A stretch of DNA of 64,000 bases from Acidobacteriaceae bacterium KBS 83 (GTDB taxonomy: Bacteria > Acidobacteriota > Terriglobia > Terriglobales > Acidobacteriaceae), in assembly GCA_000381585.1 (NCBI GenBank), contig KB906735.1:146242-210241 (forward strand). Direction: 5' to 3'. How positions within the stretch are numbered: position 1 is the stretch's first letter; each line of letters opens with the position of its first letter. Below are positions 62,817 through 64,000 of the stretch, one piece after another. Under the pieces are notes generated by a model. That model ran no database searches, was not told the DNA's origin, and was given only the letters and a program-made list of their open reading frames with translations. The position numbers and the translations under genes were made by a program.

Positions 62817-64000
62817 ATGGACGAACGTCCAATTGAAGCGTCGCAATCGCTTGCGGCGGAGAGTGAAACTGCCGCTCACGGTTCCGTCTCGCGACGCAGC
62901 TTCCTGCAGGCGGGCGCGGCGTCCGCCATTGGGCTGGGATTGTCGTCCTTGGAGGCGACCGCACGAACGCCTGAAGCACACGTCCAAGGCAAAACCATGA
63001 TGGATGTGCCCTTCGAAGCGAAGGAGCCGCAGCTCGGCATCATTGGCGTGGGTGGCCGCGGCACGAGTCTGTTGGAAGATCTGCTGGCAGCGAATGCGCA
63101 GGTGCGGGCGATCTGCGATGTTGTGCCGGGGAAAGCAAAGAATGCTCAGCAGTTGATTGAAAAAGCGGGCCAGCACGGGCCCGAGCTTTACACCGAGAGC
63201 GATCGCGCATACGAGCGACTGGTCGCGCGGGACGATCTGGATCTGGTGATTATCGCGACCCCGTGGCGGTGGCATGTTCCCATGGCGGCCGCCGGCATGC
63301 AAAAAGGCAAACATGTCGCGGTCGAAGTGCCTGCCGCAACCACGATCGATGACTGCTGGCAGCTCGTGAATACGTCTGAAGCTACGCGGCGACATTGCAT
63401 CATGCTCGAGAACTGCTGCTACGGCTACAACGAGACACTCGTCCTTCGTATGGTCCGTGCGGGAGTATTTGGCGATCTTCTCTATGGAGAAGGTGGGTAT
63501 CTGCATGATTTGCGCGAAGAGTTATTTTCAAACAAGGGCGAAGGTCTCTGGCGTCGAACCGTGCATACGCAGCGAAACGGCAACCTCTACCCGACGCACG
63601 GCCTGGGGCCGGTCGCGAACTACATGAGTATTAACCGCGGTGACCGCTTCGATTATCTCGTCTCGATGAGCACACCGCAGCGAGGTCTTGATGTCTATCG
63701 CAGTGCTCACCTGGAAAAGGGAGATCCACGGTGGGCGGAACGCTACATCACCGGCGATATGAACACTTCGCTGATCAAGACCGCGCACGGGCTGACGCTT
63801 ACGCTGAAGCATGATGTCTCGAACCCTCGGCCTTACGATCGCATTAACACAGTTGCGGGAACAAAGGGCATCTTCGCCGACTATCCGCCGCGCATCTACC
63901 TGGACGGTCAGAAGGGTGAGGAGGCGTGGGCGAGCCTGGATGCATTCAAGGAGTATGAGCATCCCTTGTGGAAGCAGGAAGGAGACGTCGCGCGCAAGGC
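62817..64000 (+). CDS. GH109-like alpha-N-acetylgalactosaminidase, 3' end cut by window
   Basis: Starts at ATG 62817 and stays open to the window end (394 codons). A twin-arginine-like signal (SRRSFLQAGAASAIGLGLSS, starting near residue 27) is followed by a Gfo/Idh/MocA-type NAD-binding domain (LGIIGVGGRG, VRAICDVVP, IIATPWRWHVPMA). The motifs HCIMLENCCYGYNETLVLRMVR, GYLHDLREELF, NLYPTHGLGPVANYMSINRGDRFDYLVSMSTPQRG and GTKGIFADYPPRIYL match glycoside hydrolase family 109, which removes terminal alpha-GalNAc with an NAD-dependent mechanism. Located eight bases after the TonB receptor, so the two are co-transcribed. Confidence 0.85.
   Translation, partial: MDERPIEASQSLAAESETAAHGSVSRRSFLQAGAASAIGLGLSSLEATARTPEAHVQGKTMMDVPFEAKEPQLGIIGVGGRGTSLLEDLLAANAQVRAICDVVPGKAKNAQQLIEKAGQHGPELYTESDRAYERLVARDDLDLVIIATPWRWHVPMAAAGMQKGKHVAVEVPAATTIDDCWQLVNTSEATRRHCIMLENCCYGYNETLVLRMVRAGVFGDLLYGEGGYLHDLREELFSNKGEGLWRRTVHTQRNGNLYPTHGLGPVANYMSINRGDRFDYLVSMSTPQRGLDVYRSAHLEKGDPRWAERYITGDMNTSLIKTAHGLTLTLKHDVSNPRPYDRINTVAGTKGIFADYPPRIYLDGQKGEEAWASLDAFKEYEHPLWKQEGDVARK

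Overview
The window looks like a chromosomal segment of an acidobacterium (Acidobacteriota, probably Acidobacteriaceae or a relative). This is an inference from gene families, not from a marker gene. The pointers are a VWFA-related protein of the acidobacterial type, a Ser/Thr kinase fused to TPRs, a 1,144-residue Oar/SusC-like TonB-dependent receptor with an N-terminal carboxypeptidase-regulatory domain, several Tat-exported Gfo/Idh/MocA oxidoreductases, a DUF1080 sugar hydrolase and a membrane-fused spermidine synthase. No rRNA, phage block or transposase was seen.

Layout. 1-8.6 kb: loosely packed, mostly minus-strand genes for exported or membrane proteins (two unknown exported proteins, an arylsulfatase, a DUF4239 protein, an OmpA-like protein), with four copies of a CTGGC-N6-GCCAG inverted repeat in the gaps. 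8.6-10.3 kb: a scar-like stretch with the 3' half of a tRNA-Lys gene and a frameshifted SRAP (YedK/HMCES) gene. 10.4-16 kb: cysteine synthase, then a VWFA protein paired with a 1,022-residue exported protein of unknown function. 16-21 kb: heme A synthase, two small unknown proteins with related C-termini and a TPR kinase. 21-27.4 kb: a GH42 beta-galactosidase behind a LacI-type operator, then the nickel-pincer cofactor genes larE-larC-larB downstream of a Tat-exported aldo/keto reductase. 27.4-34.2 kb: a ~110-nt imperfect hairpin, a TPR membrane protein, a ClC channel, a histidine-kinase-like protein without its phosphoacceptor His, a stand-alone KdpD sensor module, a CDGSH protein and a ComEA-like HhH protein. 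34.2-40.7 kb: an S9 peptidase, then the sulfate-assimilation operon cysD-cysN-cysH-tauE, preceded by a cysteine-codon-rich leader ORF and a terminator-like hairpin. 40.7-46.5 kb: a minus-strand sugar operon (oxidoreductase, DUF1080, SIS, ROK kinase, MFS). 46.8-55.9 kb: fused spermidine synthase, divergent from a MoxR-DUF58-DUF4381-BatA-BatB/C-BatD operon. 55.9-64 kb: a VOC protein, a DeoR-family regulator, a NagX-like membrane protein, the TonB receptor and a GH109 enzyme cut by the window end; these look like an amino-sugar (GalNAc/GlcNAc) uptake locus.

How the genes work together. Sulfur: CysD/CysN make APS, a CC/CxxC-type CysH reduces APS directly, and the APS-kinase-like tail of CysN has lost its P-loop, so the genes fit an APS-only route to sulfite. 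CysK could use the resulting sulfide. A Cys-rich leader peptide suggests control by cysteine supply. Carbohydrates: three regions (GH42; DUF1080/Gfo-Idh/ROK/SIS/MFS; DeoR/NagX/TonB/GH109) suggest a polysaccharide and glycan scavenger. Strongest leads: the cys leader attenuator, the CTGGC-N6-GCCAG sites, the His-less kinase beside a solo KdpD sensor, the membrane hairpin inside the sulfatase C-terminal domain, and the DeoR-type repeats placed over the start site of the TonB receptor gene.
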